A DNA stretch of 64,000 bases from Flavobacteriales bacterium. Its GTDB lineage: Bacteria > Bacteroidota > Bacteroidia > Flavobacteriales_D > UBA2798. This document shows, in pieces, positions 1 to 9,242 of this stretch. The DNA lies in assembly GCA_019694795.1 (NCBI GenBank), contig JAIBBF010000001.1, positions 128,370-192,369 on the forward strand, read 5' to 3'. A program made the translations under genes and the position numbers. The notes under the pieces are model-generated. The model did not search any database, was not told the origin of the DNA, and was given only the letters and a program-made list of their open reading frames with translations. The number at the start of each line of letters is the position of its first letter. The first letter of the stretch is position 1.

Positions 1-39
1 TATAGGTACAAACGATCAACGAAACACGAATGCTGCTCA

Positions 40-2805
40 TTAAGCTGCTGTTTTACGCGAACGTCGGAATTCCATGTAACCAAATAATGCAACTGCAATC
101 AATAACATCAGATTACCTGCAAGATTTATTTTCTTCATGGATTTAAAGTTATCCGGCTCAAAGGTGAATTCAATCACGTGATCGCCTTTAGGAACATCCA
201 TTCCGCGAAGAATATAATTTACACGAACATAATCGGCAGGCTGACCATCAATGGTTGCTTTCCAGCCTTTGTCGTAATAAATCTCGGAGAAGACCACAAA
301 TCCATCCTGCGAATTTTTGGTTTTATACACCAGGTGATTCGGCAAATACGATTCCAATTGAACCGATGCGTTGGAATCAAGCACCACATTACTGAATTTG
401 ACTTTATCCTTAAACCGCACATCCGCGATCACCGAATCTTCAATCGCAAAATTGGTGATTTTAAATGCAACCGAATCCACCTGTTTCCCTTCGTGTACAA
501 CCTGTAATGTTTCTGCCGGCACAACATTGGATACCGCCATCACTTCTTCATTGGCATCATTTACAAAACGCACATTCGAAGCAAACCAGGCTGGTCCTTT
601 CGCTTTCGGATTGACTGCTGCGGGAATACCCGGATTTAAAACGATGTATTTTGTATTGAGCATATTGAGCAAATGCGTGCGCTCAAAAATTCCGGTGCTT
701 GGCATAATGGTGGACAATTGCTCAACCGGTACATTGTTCTTCAGCATTTGATTCAGCAATCCATAACACATATTGTGTTCGCGGCGAATACCGAATTCAA
801 TCAGTTCCTGATAGCGCTTTAATTTTGCACCGTGATAGCCGCCAACCGATTTATGGAAATAAGAAATGGCAGAAGAATTAAACGGATCTCCCACACCCAA
901 TACACGGTAATTCGAATTGAAATTCAAAGCCGGAAATGCACCTTCAATCATTTGTGCTACCTGCAAATCTTTTCCTTTTTCAGCCTGCACCGATTGCATT
1001 TCAGTCTGAATTTTTTTCATCAGCTCAGGATTGTTGGTCACTTCCTGATTTAAAATAGAAATGTCACCATTGGAAGGCATATAAGGATACTCACCTGCCT
1101 TTTGCCAGGAAATGTATTCCGAACCTTGTTTTTCATCGTTCAGATAACGACGATCAAACGAATATAAATCGGCAGTAATAATTACACCTATACCAATTAA
1201 CATCACCGACTTCGGCAGATTATTGTAGATGTAAAAATAGATCAGGGCAAATCCTAACAAAATAATTCCAAGCGAACGAAATGCATCTCCACGGAATAAT
1301 TCCATACGGTAGGCCACCAGCTCCTCCTGTAAATCGCCTAATTGCATCGCCATAGGTGAGCCGAATAAGCGCATATCATTTTCACTCAGGAAGGAAATAA
1401 ATGAAGATGGAACAGCTACTACCAATAATAAAACACCGAAAACACTTCCGGCAGCAATGAGAAATTTCTTCTTTTCGCGCACAAACCGATCTTTATCTTC
1501 AATCAATTCCTTAATGAATAAAATAGCCATGAAAGGCATGGTCAGTTCAATCATCGTAATGATCATCGAAACCGATCTGAATTTATTGTAACCCGGGAAG
1601 TGGTCGATAAAGAATTCGGTGAAGCCCATAAAGTTTCTACCCCAACCAAGGAATAAGGCCAAAACAGAGGCAGCGAGAATGGCCCATTTTAGTTTATCCT
1701 TAACAAACACAAAACTGAGAACAAAAAGGAAAACCACTAATGCACCCATGTAGGTGGGACCACTGGTAAAGGGCTGATTTCCCCAATAAGAATTAATCGG
1801 AGCGCCTTGTTCGGCCAATGAGCGGATCAATCCTTTATTACCGCTACTGATCGCTTTCGTTTTTGCAAAAGCCTCTTCATTTCCTATGAAACCGGAAGAG
1901 GGACCATTTGCACTTGGGAAAACAAAAGACCAGGATTCGGCAATACCATAACTCCAATCGGTGATATACGCTTTATCCAATCCCTGATCGGCCTGTGAAA
2001 TAATTCCATCACCACTTATGGTGAGCTCGGAAGGACCACGCGTTGTATCTTTTCCATATTCGTAGGTATTCCACAAATTGGAAGAGGAAGCCATAATTCC
2101 CAATGCAGCGCCGATGACTAAAAATCCACTCCGCGTAAAAAATTGCATCAGGTTTTTCTTTTCGACTATGGTATTTACGAGTTCTCCAATTCCAACGATG
2201 AGTAAAAGAATAAACAGATAGTAAGTGATTTGAACGTGATTCGACTGCAATTCCAATCCAAAAAACAAGGTAAAAATTGCAGCACCCAGCCACATGTTTC
2301 CACGCAGGAGCATTATGAATCCACCCAATACGGCAGGGGCATAAGCCAATGCGTGAACCTTGGTATTGTGTCCTGCTTCAACAATAATGATGAAGTAGGA
2401 TGAAAATGCATAAGCAACGGCCCCAATAATGGCCAGCCATGGATCCACTTTCATGCATAACATGAGAATGTAAAATCCTAAAAACAGCAATAGAAAATAA
2501 CCAACTACTCCCGGAAACCATAATTGAAGTGCCCGGTCAACCTCATGCAGCAAATTGGTGTTATTATAAACATCAATCTGATAGGCCGGCATACCACCAA
2601 ACATGGAATTGGTCCATAAAGGCTCATCACCATACGTTTTCCGGTAATCATGGATCTCCTTGGCCATTCCCTTGTAATTGATGACGTCGGCCTGACGCAG
2701 CTCATAGCCCTTTGTAATCGGAGAAAAATAGCTTAGCGTAAGAGCTACAAATACCACAAGGGCAGCCAGATAAGGCAAAAACTTTTTAAAATCGATGTTT
2801 TTCAT
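40..2805 (-). CDS. YfhO-family multi-pass membrane protein
   Basis: Large integral membrane protein of about 921 residues. One N-terminal helix is followed by a large external loop (residues about 30-90, with a WTNSMFGGMPAYQ segment), then about 12 hydrophobic helices, a C-terminal soluble domain (about 560-890) and one last helix before a basic tail (RRSRK). This architecture and the GMPAYQ loop are typical of the YfhO family, a GT-C-like group linked to glycosylation of lipoteichoic acid in Firmicutes; the substrate in Bacteroidota is not established. I start it at MKNIDFKKF rather than 12 codons upstream, because the upstream frame runs into the TAnnTTTG box at 2827-2834 and the basic-plus-hydrophobic N-terminus begins here. 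It is transcribed after the carB pair but has its own putative promoter. Confidence 0.85.
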   Translation of the reverse strand: MKNIDFKKFLPYLAALVVFVALTLSYFSPITKGYELRQADVINYKGMAKEIHDYRKTYGDEPLWTNSMFGGMPAYQIDVYNNTNLLHEVDRALQLWFPGVVGYFLLLFLGFYILMLCMKVDPWLAIIGAVAYAFSSYFIIIVEAGHNTKVHALAYAPAVLGGFIMLLRGNMWLGAAIFTLFFGLELQSNHVQITYYLFILLLIVGIGELVNTIVEKKNLMQFFTRSGFLVIGAALGIMASSSNLWNTYEYGKDTTRGPSELTISGDGIISQADQGLDKAYITDWSYGIAESWSFVFPSANGPSSGFIGNEEAFAKTKAISSGNKGLIRSLAEQGAPINSYWGNQPFTSGPTYMGALVVFLFVLSFVFVKDKLKWAILAASVLALFLGWGRNFMGFTEFFIDHFPGYNKFRSVSMIITMIELTMPFMAILFIKELIEDKDRFVREKKKFLIAAGSVFGVLLLVVAVPSSFISFLSENDMRLFGSPMAMQLGDLQEELVAYRMELFRGDAFRSLGIILLGFALIYFYIYNNLPKSVMLIGIGVIITADLYSFDRRYLNDEKQGSEYISWQKAGEYPYMPSNGDISILNQEVTNNPELMKKIQTEMQSVQAEKGKDLQVAQMIEGAFPALNFNSNYRVLGVGDPFNSSAISYFHKSVGGYHGAKLKRYQELIEFGIRREHNMCYGLLNQMLKNNVPVEQLSTIMPSTGIFERTHLLNMLNTKYIVLNPGIPAAVNPKAKGPAWFASNVRFVNDANEEVMAVSNVVPAETLQVVHEGKQVDSVAFKITNFAIEDSVIADVRFKDKVKFSNVVLDSNASVQLESYLPNHLVYKTKNSQDGFVVFSEIYYDKGWKATIDGQPADYVRVNYILRGMDVPKGDHVIEFTFEPDNFKSMKKINLAGNLMLLIAVALFGYMEFRRSRKTAA

Positions 2806-2820
2806 TGGCAGAATTATGCG

Positions 2821-2850
2821 AATGACCAAATGTAATAACAAATGGTCATT
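2821..2850. repeat. Inverted repeat over the yfhO promoter
   Basis: AATGACCA (2821-2828) and TGGTCATT (2843-2850) form a perfect 8-bp inverted repeat with a 14-bp spacer. The spacer and left arm contain the minus-strand -7 box of the downstream membrane protein gene. The layout resembles a repressor operator more than a terminator, because no T-run follows on the minus strand. Inference only. Confidence 0.4.
2827..2834 (-). promoter_or_regulatory. -7 box TACATTTG upstream of the YfhO gene
   Basis: Minus-strand TACATTTG matches the Bacteroidota primary-sigma -7 consensus TAnnTTTG exactly. It lies about 22 bp before the chosen ATG at 2805, giving a short leader. No clear -33 element was identified. 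Confidence 0.5.
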
Positions 2851-2898
2851 TCCATACCCTTCACCGAGTGAATAAAACCTTAATGCTGTTAATAATGC

Positions 2899-3120
2899 TT
2901 AATCCTTGACTTCCTCGTAATCGATGTATTCGGAATTATCATCACCGTATTTTCCCGGTTTAGAGGGCTTGTGCTGCCCCCCGACTTGTTGTCCGCGGTT
3001 TTGCCCGGTAGCTGGGTTTTGTGTTTTATTGGCTGATGCAGATAAACGTCGGAAATAGCCAAGAAGCCACATAATGGCAATCAAAATAACCAGTGCTTCA
3101 ATGATGTTGACTTTCCCCAT
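2899..3120 (-). CDS. Small one-helix membrane protein, DUF4834-like
   Basis: This 73-residue protein has an N-terminal hydrophobic helix (residues about 6-22) and a long polar, Gly/Gln/Asn-rich tail ending in the acidic motif EYIDYEEVKD. The layout and acidic end recall the small DUF4834 proteins of Bacteroidota, whose role is unknown; that assignment is tentative. Only four bases separate its ATG from the carB stop codon, so it is almost certainly co-transcribed with carB. A second open frame in this stretch (2889-3080) lacks the helix-plus-tail layout and is less likely to be real. Confidence 0.6.
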   Translation of the reverse strand: MGKVNIIEALVILIAIMWLLGYFRRLSASANKTQNPATGQNRGQQVGGQHKPSKPGKYGDDNSEYIDYEEVKD

Positions 3121-3124
3121 TTAT

Positions 3125-5941
3125 TTATCGGCTCAGGTAAAGATTTCGTTCCGAATAAATCTGACGGAAATAAGGATCTTTCAAATCATCAATGAAACGT
3201 ATGGCTTCGCCGGTGGATTTCATTTCAGGACCTAATTCCTTGTTCACGTTCGGGAATTTCTCGAAGGAGAACACCGGAATTTTAATGGCATATCCTTGCT
3301 TACGCGGATTGAATTTAAAGTCTGTTACCTTATTTACACCCAGCATCACCTTGGTGGCGTAGTTGACATAAGGTTCGTCATAAGCTTTTGCAATGAAAGG
3401 CACCGTACGTGAAGCACGTGGATTAGCTTCGATGATGTAAACGATTTCATCTTTTATTGCAAACTGAATATTAATTAATCCAACCGTGCGCAATGCAACC
3501 GCAATTTTTCGGGTATGATCCTCAATTTGCTGCATTACTAAATCGCCCAGATTATACGGAGGCAATACCGCATACGAATCACCGGAGTGAATACCGGCAG
3601 GTTCGATGTGTTGCATTACACCGATAATGTGTACGTTTTCTCCGTCGCAAATTGCATCTGCTTCAGCTTCGATAGCACCGGAAAGGAAATGATCCAACAA
3701 GATTTTATTCTCCGGCATATCGCGTAAAATATCCACCACATGCTTTTCGAGTTCGTTCTCGTTGATTACAATTTTCATTTTTTGTCCGCCCAATACATAA
3801 CTCGGACGAACCAATAATGGAAATCCAAGTTCCTTGGAAAGTTCTATGGCTTGTTCGGCCGACTCCACCACTCCGAATTTCGGATAGGGAATATTATTTT
3901 CTTTCAAAAGCGTAGAGAAACTACCACGGTCTTCAGCTAAATCCAGTGCTTCAAACGACGTACCGATAATTTTAATTCCGTAGCGATTCAGTTTTTCGGC
4001 TAGTTTCAGCGCGGTTTGTCCGCCCAATTGCACAATAACACCTTCCGGTTTTTCATGCAAAATGATTTCATAAATATGCTCCCAGAAAACAGGTTCAAAA
4101 TAAAGTTTATCTGCCGTATCGAAATCGGTAGAAACCGTTTCCGGATTGCAATTGATCATAATGGTTTCAAAGCCACATTCGCGCGCGGCTAACACGCCAT
4201 GTACGCAGGAATAATCAAACTCAATCCCTTGTCCGATTCGGTTGGGACCTGAACCTAACACTACAATTTTCTTTTTATCGCTCACCACCGATTCATTTTC
4301 CTGTTCGAAGGTAGAATAATAATACGGCGTTTGCGCTGGGAATTCGGCGGCACAGGTGTCCACCAGTTTGTATACGCGACGAATACCTGAATCCTGGCGA
4401 CGGTTAAACACTTCACTTTCCAGGCAACGGAGGAGATGTCCTAATTGACGATCTGCATATCCTTTTTGCTTGGCTTCGAAAAGTAATTCGTGAGGAATGG
4501 TTTGAATAGTATATTTTTCAATTTCCTTTTCCATCATCACCAATTCTTCAATCTGGCGAAGGAACCATTCATCGATTTTGGTTTTCTCCTTGATGGTTTT
4601 AAATGGAATTCCAAGTTTAATGGCATCGTAAATATGGAACAAACGGTTCCAGCTTGGATGCTCTAAACTTTGCAATATTTGATCTTGATTCGTTAGCTCT
4701 TTTCCGTCAGCACCTAGTCCGTTGCGACGAATCTCGAGTGATTGACATGCTTTTTGTAAGGCTTCCTGGAATGATCTTCCGATTCCCATTACCTCACCTA
4801 CCGATTTCATTTGCAAACCGAGTTCACGATCTGCACCCTGAAACTTATCGAAATTCCAGCGTGGAATTTTTACGATTACATAATCGAGTGTTGGTTCAAA
4901 ATAGGCAGAAGTTGTTTTTGTAATCTGGTTGCTCAACTCATCCAGTGTATAACCAATCGCTAATTTCGATGCGATTTTTGCAATGGGATAACCGGTTGCT
5001 TTCGATGCAAGTGCAGAAGAGCGCGAAACACGGGGATTAATTTCAATGGCAATAATATCCTCATTCACATCATCACTCACCGCAAACTGCACATTACAAC
5101 CTCCTGCAAAATTCCCGATGGAACGCATCATCTTGATGGCCATGGTACGCATTTTCTGATAGGTCTTATCCGAAAGCGTCATTGCAGGTGCCACAGTAAT
5201 GGAATCACCGGTGTGAATACCCATCGGATCAAAATTCTCGATGGAACAAATGATGGCTACATTATCATTTTTATCGCGCAACAACTCCAACTCAAATTCT
5301 TTCCAGCCAATCACTGCTTTATCAATCAACACTTCGTGAATGGGTGAAGCATGCAATCCACGGGTAAGCAAACGATCGAAATCTTCCGCTTTATGAACAA
5401 AAGAAGCACCTGTTCCACCCAGGGTGAAAGAGGGCCGAATTACCAATGGAAATCCGATTTTCTGCGCAATTTCTTTTCCTTCAAGGAATGATTTAGCAAT
5501 AAATGAAGGGGCCTGGCCAATTCCGATCTGGTTCATCAACTGGCGAAACTTCTCACGGTCTTCCGTGATTTCAATGGCTTTAATGTCGACACCAATCAAC
5601 CGGACATTGTATTTTTCCCAAATTCCCAGCTCTTCACATTTCATACAAAGATTCAAACCGGTTTGTCCGCCCATCGTTGGCAGCACCGCATCAATCTTAT
5701 GTTGTTGCAAAATGTACTCGATGGACTCCGGTTCCAGGGGTTTCAGATATACATTATCCGCAACCACCTTATCCGTCATAATCGTAGCCGGATTGCTGTT
5801 AATGAGTGTGACTTCTATACCTTCTTCACGTAGTGAACGGGCTGCCTGTGAGCCGGAATAATCAAATTCGCAGGCCTGTCCGATGATGATGGGTCCCGAT
5901 CCGATGATCAGGACGGATTTAATGCTTTGGTCCTTAGGCAT
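3125..5941 (-). CDS. carB: Carbamoyl-phosphate synthase large subunit, without allosteric domain
   Basis: Makes carbamoyl phosphate from bicarbonate, ATP and ammonia delivered by CarA, feeding pyrimidine and arginine synthesis. The N-terminus carries the first synthetase half (GSGPIIIGQACEFDYSG near residues 14-30; ATP-grasp loop FTLGGTGASF). An oligomerisation segment follows, then the second half (GSGPNRIGQGIEFDYS near 560; YVLGGQKM). The protein is 938 residues, whereas E. coli CarB has about 1073. The chain ends right after the second ATP-grasp unit, so the C-terminal MGS-like regulatory domain that binds UMP and ornithine is missing. Shorter CarBs of this kind occur in Bacteroidota, so this is probably lineage-typical rather than a truncation. 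carA is not in the window. A good -7 box lies 27 bp upstream. Confidence 0.96.
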   Translation of the reverse strand: MPKDQSIKSVLIIGSGPIIIGQACEFDYSGSQAARSLREEGIEVTLINSNPATIMTDKVVADNVYLKPLEPESIEYILQQHKIDAVLPTMGGQTGLNLCMKCEELGIWEKYNVRLIGVDIKAIEITEDREKFRQLMNQIGIGQAPSFIAKSFLEGKEIAQKIGFPLVIRPSFTLGGTGASFVHKAEDFDRLLTRGLHASPIHEVLIDKAVIGWKEFELELLRDKNDNVAIICSIENFDPMGIHTGDSITVAPAMTLSDKTYQKMRTMAIKMMRSIGNFAGGCNVQFAVSDDVNEDIIAIEINPRVSRSSALASKATGYPIAKIASKLAIGYTLDELSNQITKTTSAYFEPTLDYVIVKIPRWNFDKFQGADRELGLQMKSVGEVMGIGRSFQEALQKACQSLEIRRNGLGADGKELTNQDQILQSLEHPSWNRLFHIYDAIKLGIPFKTIKEKTKIDEWFLRQIEELVMMEKEIEKYTIQTIPHELLFEAKQKGYADRQLGHLLRCLESEVFNRRQDSGIRRVYKLVDTCAAEFPAQTPYYYSTFEQENESVVSDKKKIVVLGSGPNRIGQGIEFDYSCVHGVLAARECGFETIMINCNPETVSTDFDTADKLYFEPVFWEHIYEIILHEKPEGVIVQLGGQTALKLAEKLNRYGIKIIGTSFEALDLAEDRGSFSTLLKENNIPYPKFGVVESAEQAIELSKELGFPLLVRPSYVLGGQKMKIVINENELEKHVVDILRDMPENKILLDHFLSGAIEAEADAICDGENVHIIGVMQHIEPAGIHSGDSYAVLPPYNLGDLVMQQIEDHTRKIAVALRTVGLINIQFAIKDEIVYIIEANPRASRTVPFIAKAYDEPYVNYATKVMLGVNKVTDFKFNPRKQGYAIKIPVFSFEKFPNVNKELGPEMKSTGEAIRFIDDLKDPYFRQIYSERNLYLSR

Positions 5942-5967
5942 AGAGCAATGAACTGTTTTGAATCGCG

Positions 5968-5975
5968 CAAAGGTA
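5968..5975 (-). promoter_or_regulatory. -7 box TACCTTTG upstream of carB
   Basis: Exact TAnnTTTG match on the minus strand, 27 bp before the carB ATG. The same octamer stands before yidC at 61368-61375. Confidence 0.55.
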
Positions 5976-6302
5976 ATGGCTCAAAGCAAAAAAGCGTAGG
6001 AAAAAAGAGAAATAATGGACTGAACTTTTAAACAAAAAAGGGGATATCGTGGAAAACCATCTAGAATAAAATTCGAAAGCGCGACTTATTGACTGAAAAT
6101 CAAAAATAGACCGTTGAAACACAGGGCAAGTATCCCTATTGATGTACTTCCAGCGTGGAGCATAAAAATAATTTATCGGCTTAGAAAAAAGGATTTATGT
6201 GACTTATGACGGGAAATGGAAATAGCAAAACAGTCCGTTCAATTCAAAAATCCTGAATAATGGACAGAAAAACAAAAATGACTAAAAGACCTTGATTGTT
6301 TC
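5976..6302. other. Intergenic region between carB and the alpha/beta hydrolase gene
   Basis: AT-rich divergent spacer of about 330 bp. Apart from the carB promoter at one edge and the hydrolase promoter at the other, no stem-loop, RNA gene or convincing reading frame was seen. The open frames here are short and lack recognisable protein features. Confidence 0.5.
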
Positions 6303-6310
6303 TATTTTTG
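6303..6310 (+). promoter_or_regulatory. -7 box TATTTTTG directly before the hydrolase start
   Basis: Exact TAnnTTTG match. Only four bases separate the box from the GTG at 6315. Transcription would start at or next to the start codon, giving a leaderless or nearly leaderless mRNA. Confidence 0.45.
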
Positions 6311-6314
6311 GGAG

Positions 6315-7133
6315 GTGGAACGGTCGCAATTTTCGAAGGGGCCCTTTGTGCTCGATTATTTAAGCTTTGGAAGTGGTCCAAAAACCTTAATCTGTTTCCA
6401 TGGATTCGGTCGAAGAGCAGAAGATTTTTTATACTTCCGCAAAGAGCTCGAATCAACTTACACCGTGTATTCTTTTTTCTTTTTTCACCACGGGCGATCG
6501 GAATATCCCGGTGATCGGATCGATAAAAACACACTCAGAGCAGAAGAATGGAATGAACTGATCCGGGACTTCCTGAATGAAAAAAAAATAGATCGCTTTT
6601 CTCTGATGGGATACAGTATGGGAGGCAAACTGGCGCTTTCGATTTTGGAACGGCAATCTGCCCATGTAGATGAAATTTTTCTGATGGCACCGGATGGAAT
6701 AAAAACCAATTTCTGGTATCGCTTTACAAGTAAAAACAAATTGGGAAATATGATTTACCGAAGGGTTTTAAAAAATCCTAAACCATTATTCTCCCTCATG
6801 AATCTAATGGTAAAATTGCGATTGGTTTCATCGAAATTGGTTCGGTTTGCTCAAAGTAATTTAGAAACAAGAGAAAAAAGAGAATTGGTTTATAAAGTTT
6901 GGCTTACGCTCCGTCATGTAGAACCCACCGTTAAAACCTGCTCCCGTATCATAGCGCATCAATCGATTCAATGCTATCTGCTTTTTGGGAAATATGACAA
7001 CGTAATTTTACCCTCTACAGGAATCTGGTTCCAAAAATTGAGTGAAGGAAAAGCAAAATTTTTCGAAGTGGAATGCGGACATAACATGTACAATGAGAAC
7101 AGTAAAGCCGTATTAAAAAAGATCTTGAGCTAA
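6315..7133 (+). CDS. Alpha/beta-hydrolase fold protein
   Basis: A 272-residue single-domain hydrolase. The oxyanion-hole segment HGFG follows the first core strand (FHGFGRRAEDF near residue 30). The nucleophile elbow GYSMGG (near 98-103) carries the catalytic Ser. A late FGKYDN segment (near 225) and CGHNMYNE (near 255) would supply the acidic residue and the catalytic His. There is no signal peptide, so it should be cytoplasmic. The substrate cannot be told from sequence; esterase or C-C hydrolase activity is possible. The GTG start is the only initiator that keeps the first core strand, and it sits just after a promoter box. The gene converges on the M28 peptidase gene with four bases between stops and no terminator. 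Confidence 0.85.
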   Translation: MERSQFSKGPFVLDYLSFGSGPKTLICFHGFGRRAEDFLYFRKELESTYTVYSFFFFHHGRSEYPGDRIDKNTLRAEEWNELIRDFLNEKKIDRFSLMGYSMGGKLALSILERQSAHVDEIFLMAPDGIKTNFWYRFTSKNKLGNMIYRRVLKNPKPLFSLMNLMVKLRLVSSKLVRFAQSNLETREKRELVYKVWLTLRHVEPTVKTCSRIIAHQSIQCYLLFGKYDNVILPSTGIWFQKLSEGKAKFFEVECGHNMYNENSKAVLKKILS

Positions 7134-7137
7134 ATCT

Positions 7138-8388
7138 TTATTTTAATTTCCGTAAAAACGTATCGACCAATTTTGTTATGCCATCAAATGCAAAAAGTGA
7201 TAATTGATCGGCCTGATCATTGATATCATGATACGCTTTTGATCCTCCCATGGTGTACATAAAAAAAGCAGGAACTCCTTTTTGTGAGAAGGGATAATGA
7301 TCGGAATTGGCAGCAGTACCACGCGGCTTAATCTGCACCAGCGATTTCGTTTTTTTATTCAGATTGGTCAGTAATTTAAACTCCTTTTCATGCAAAGTTG
7401 CATTGACAATCGTCGCTCCTTCTTCACCAGTGCCTTGTAAATCGAGATTAAATAGAAAGCGGATTTTTTTTAAGTCCACCGGACAATGATCTGCCATATA
7501 GGAAGAACCCAGCAATCCTGCTTCTTCTCCCGCAAAAGCGACAAAAATGACATTGAATTTTTTAAGCGGATTTTTAACTATTCCTTTTAGCAGGGACAAT
7601 AGCTGAGCAATTCCGCTGGCATTATCATTTGCACCATAAAAACAGGCTTGTGTACCCATCATACCCAAATGATCATAGTGAGCAGTGATCAGAATATATT
7701 TATCCGATTTTTTCTTTGCAGGGACGATAGACCATACATTTCGTGTGCTGTATTTGGGAATAAATCGGTTATTGATTTTTACATGAAGCATCTCAGCATT
7801 TTCAGGAAAAGAAGAAGCAAGCATATCCAGCTTTACGACGTCAGAAACTTTTCGTCCCACGCTCCATGTCAGTTTATTTTGCAGGCGAATAACCGGATAT
7901 TTTTCGGAACAGGATTTCAAAATTTCCTGATATCGTTTTAAGGAATCTTTATCCGTAATTCCCTTCGAAGAAAAGACCAGAATTTCATCGGATGAATGTC
8001 GCGTTAATGCATTTTCCCAATGAGCGGGATCGTAAAATTTTATTTTATAAGTGGCGTTTACTGAAGGACAATTCGGATCTACTATATAATCGGTTCCCGG
8101 AATTAATGTTTTTCCATCCATCTTCAGTTCGATGGTATCCGGAAAAGTATTCACTCCGAATTGAAAGGGCTGAAAATAGGAATTAAGAACAGGTAGGGCA
8201 CCGAGATTTTTCATTTCGGCAGCAATGTATTCGGCAGCGAGTGAATCGCCATGATTTACATAACCGCGGCCAAACAATTCCGGAGAAGCAAGATCCTTGA
8301 TCCACTTACGGGAATCGTTGGATTGTGTCCATGCAAAAACATGGATTCCCAAAAACAGAATCGTAGCTAGTGTCCGAATAAAAAACAT
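7138..8388 (-). CDS. Secreted M28-family zinc peptidase
   Basis: Predicted exported metallopeptidase of about 416 residues, of the aminopeptidase/glutaminyl-cyclase-like M28 type. The metal and catalytic residues are visible in order: TAHYDH (His and Asp), GANDNASG (bridging Asp), AGEEAGLLGS (catalytic and ligand Glu), FNLDLQG (Asp) and a C-terminal KAYHDINDQ (His). The chosen ATG at 8388 begins a clear signal peptide (FFIRTLATILFLGIHVFAWTQ). The longer frame to 8493 would place 35 unrelated residues before the signal and overlap the upstream gene. The upstream stop and this ATG are arranged as TGATATG, one base apart, which suggests translational coupling to the coiled-coil protein. Confidence 0.88.
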   Translation of the reverse strand: MFFIRTLATILFLGIHVFAWTQSNDSRKWIKDLASPELFGRGYVNHGDSLAAEYIAAEMKNLGALPVLNSYFQPFQFGVNTFPDTIELKMDGKTLIPGTDYIVDPNCPSVNATYKIKFYDPAHWENALTRHSSDEILVFSSKGITDKDSLKRYQEILKSCSEKYPVIRLQNKLTWSVGRKVSDVVKLDMLASSFPENAEMLHVKINNRFIPKYSTRNVWSIVPAKKKSDKYILITAHYDHLGMMGTQACFYGANDNASGIAQLLSLLKGIVKNPLKKFNVIFVAFAGEEAGLLGSSYMADHCPVDLKKIRFLFNLDLQGTGEEGATIVNATLHEKEFKLLTNLNKKTKSLVQIKPRGTAANSDHYPFSQKGVPAFFMYTMGGSKAYHDINDQADQLSLFAFDGITKLVDTFLRKLK

Positions 8389-8389
8389 A

Positions 8390-9127
8390 TCAGGAATATC
8401 TGCGTTCCACCAATTCCGTAAACTGAACGACGGATTCCGATTCAAGGTCCCAGTTATATTTCGTTCCGAGAGATAACAGGAGATTTTTGGCATCGTCCAT
8501 AGAACTCATTGAGTTCAGTTGATTCACAGCTTCGTTATAGGCCGTGTTTTCTCCTTCGAATAAATCATTCATGAAGAGAAATTTCTGATTCAGACCTATG
8601 GCTGTTTTCAAATCTGAAATCGGTTTCTTCTGAAGTTTTTCTGCCAGTGAAACCTTTTGTTGTTGTTGCGATAATTTATCGTTGAGCGAACCAATATCAG
8701 TGCTGCTGCTTAATTTCTCTTCCACTGCAACAGGAGCTTGTTTAGTCTCCAGTTTAGGCTCTACAACCGGTTTAATTTCCTCCTTGGTTTCCTTCATTTC
8801 GGGAACCTCAGCATCTAAAATACTGGTTTGTGAAGTTGGCGTTTTAACCGGGTTCGACATGTTGATTTTAAAGGTGGGGACATCCACTTTTTCCTCTGCT
8901 ACTTCCTGTTTTTTCTCCAGCACCACCGGAGCTTCCTTTACCGAACCGATAATTTGTTTTTCGAGCGCTTTATACCTCAATACCACAAGGCGTTCATACA
9001 ATTCCCGGCTCTCCTGCACAAGGTTTTCCAATTCGGAAGCGGCTAATTGTCCACCCTCCAGACGGGCCAATTTGGACTGTAGGTTATCAATGAGTTCTTT
9101 CATGCTGCGATAAGCATTGGTATCCAT
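8390..9127 (-). CDS. Conserved-type hypothetical coiled-coil protein
   Basis: A 245-residue cytoplasmic protein of unknown function. The N-terminal 65 residues are a predicted coiled coil with regular Leu spacing. A long low-complexity linker rich in Glu, Lys, Val and Pro follows (about 65-165). The C-terminal domain (about 170-245) carries a segment beginning KTAIGLNQKFLFMNDLFEG and ends in a helical region. I recall proteins of this shape being widespread in Bacteroidota without a function. It lies head-to-head with tdk and one base upstream of the M28 peptidase gene. A TATCTTTA box (9146-9153, minus strand, one mismatch to TAnnTTTG) is a possible promoter. Confidence 0.75.
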   Translation of the reverse strand: MDTNAYRSMKELIDNLQSKLARLEGGQLAASELENLVQESRELYERLVVLRYKALEKQIIGSVKEAPVVLEKKQEVAEEKVDVPTFKINMSNPVKTPTSQTSILDAEVPEMKETKEEIKPVVEPKLETKQAPVAVEEKLSSSTDIGSLNDKLSQQQQKVSLAEKLQKKPISDLKTAIGLNQKFLFMNDLFEGENTAYNEAVNQLNSMSSMDDAKNLLLSLGTKYNWDLESESVVQFTELVERRYS

Positions 9128-9242
9128 GGATCTAAAGCTTTTGGGTAAAGATAAACAAAAGGCATAAACAGAACGCCGTAAATGGAATTGTGTTATCCAC
9201 TAAGCGTCTTTTTTGCTATTTTCACATTTAAATCGCGAATTG

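Noticed and set aside
371-751. Open frame of 126 codons on the plus strand
   Set aside because: Antisense to the YfhO gene, with composition explained by the opposite strand and no promoter.
5424-5861. Open frame of 145 codons on the plus strand
   Set aside because: It lies wholly opposite carB, has no recognisable domain and follows the codon pattern of the real gene.
7134-7137. Terminator between the hydrolase and M28 peptidase genes
   Set aside because: Only four bases separate the two stops and no hairpin is present.
8682-9113. Ser/Thr-rich open frame of 143 codons on the plus strand
   Set aside because: Mirror of the Glu/Lys-rich linker of the coiled-coil gene; low-complexity artefact.
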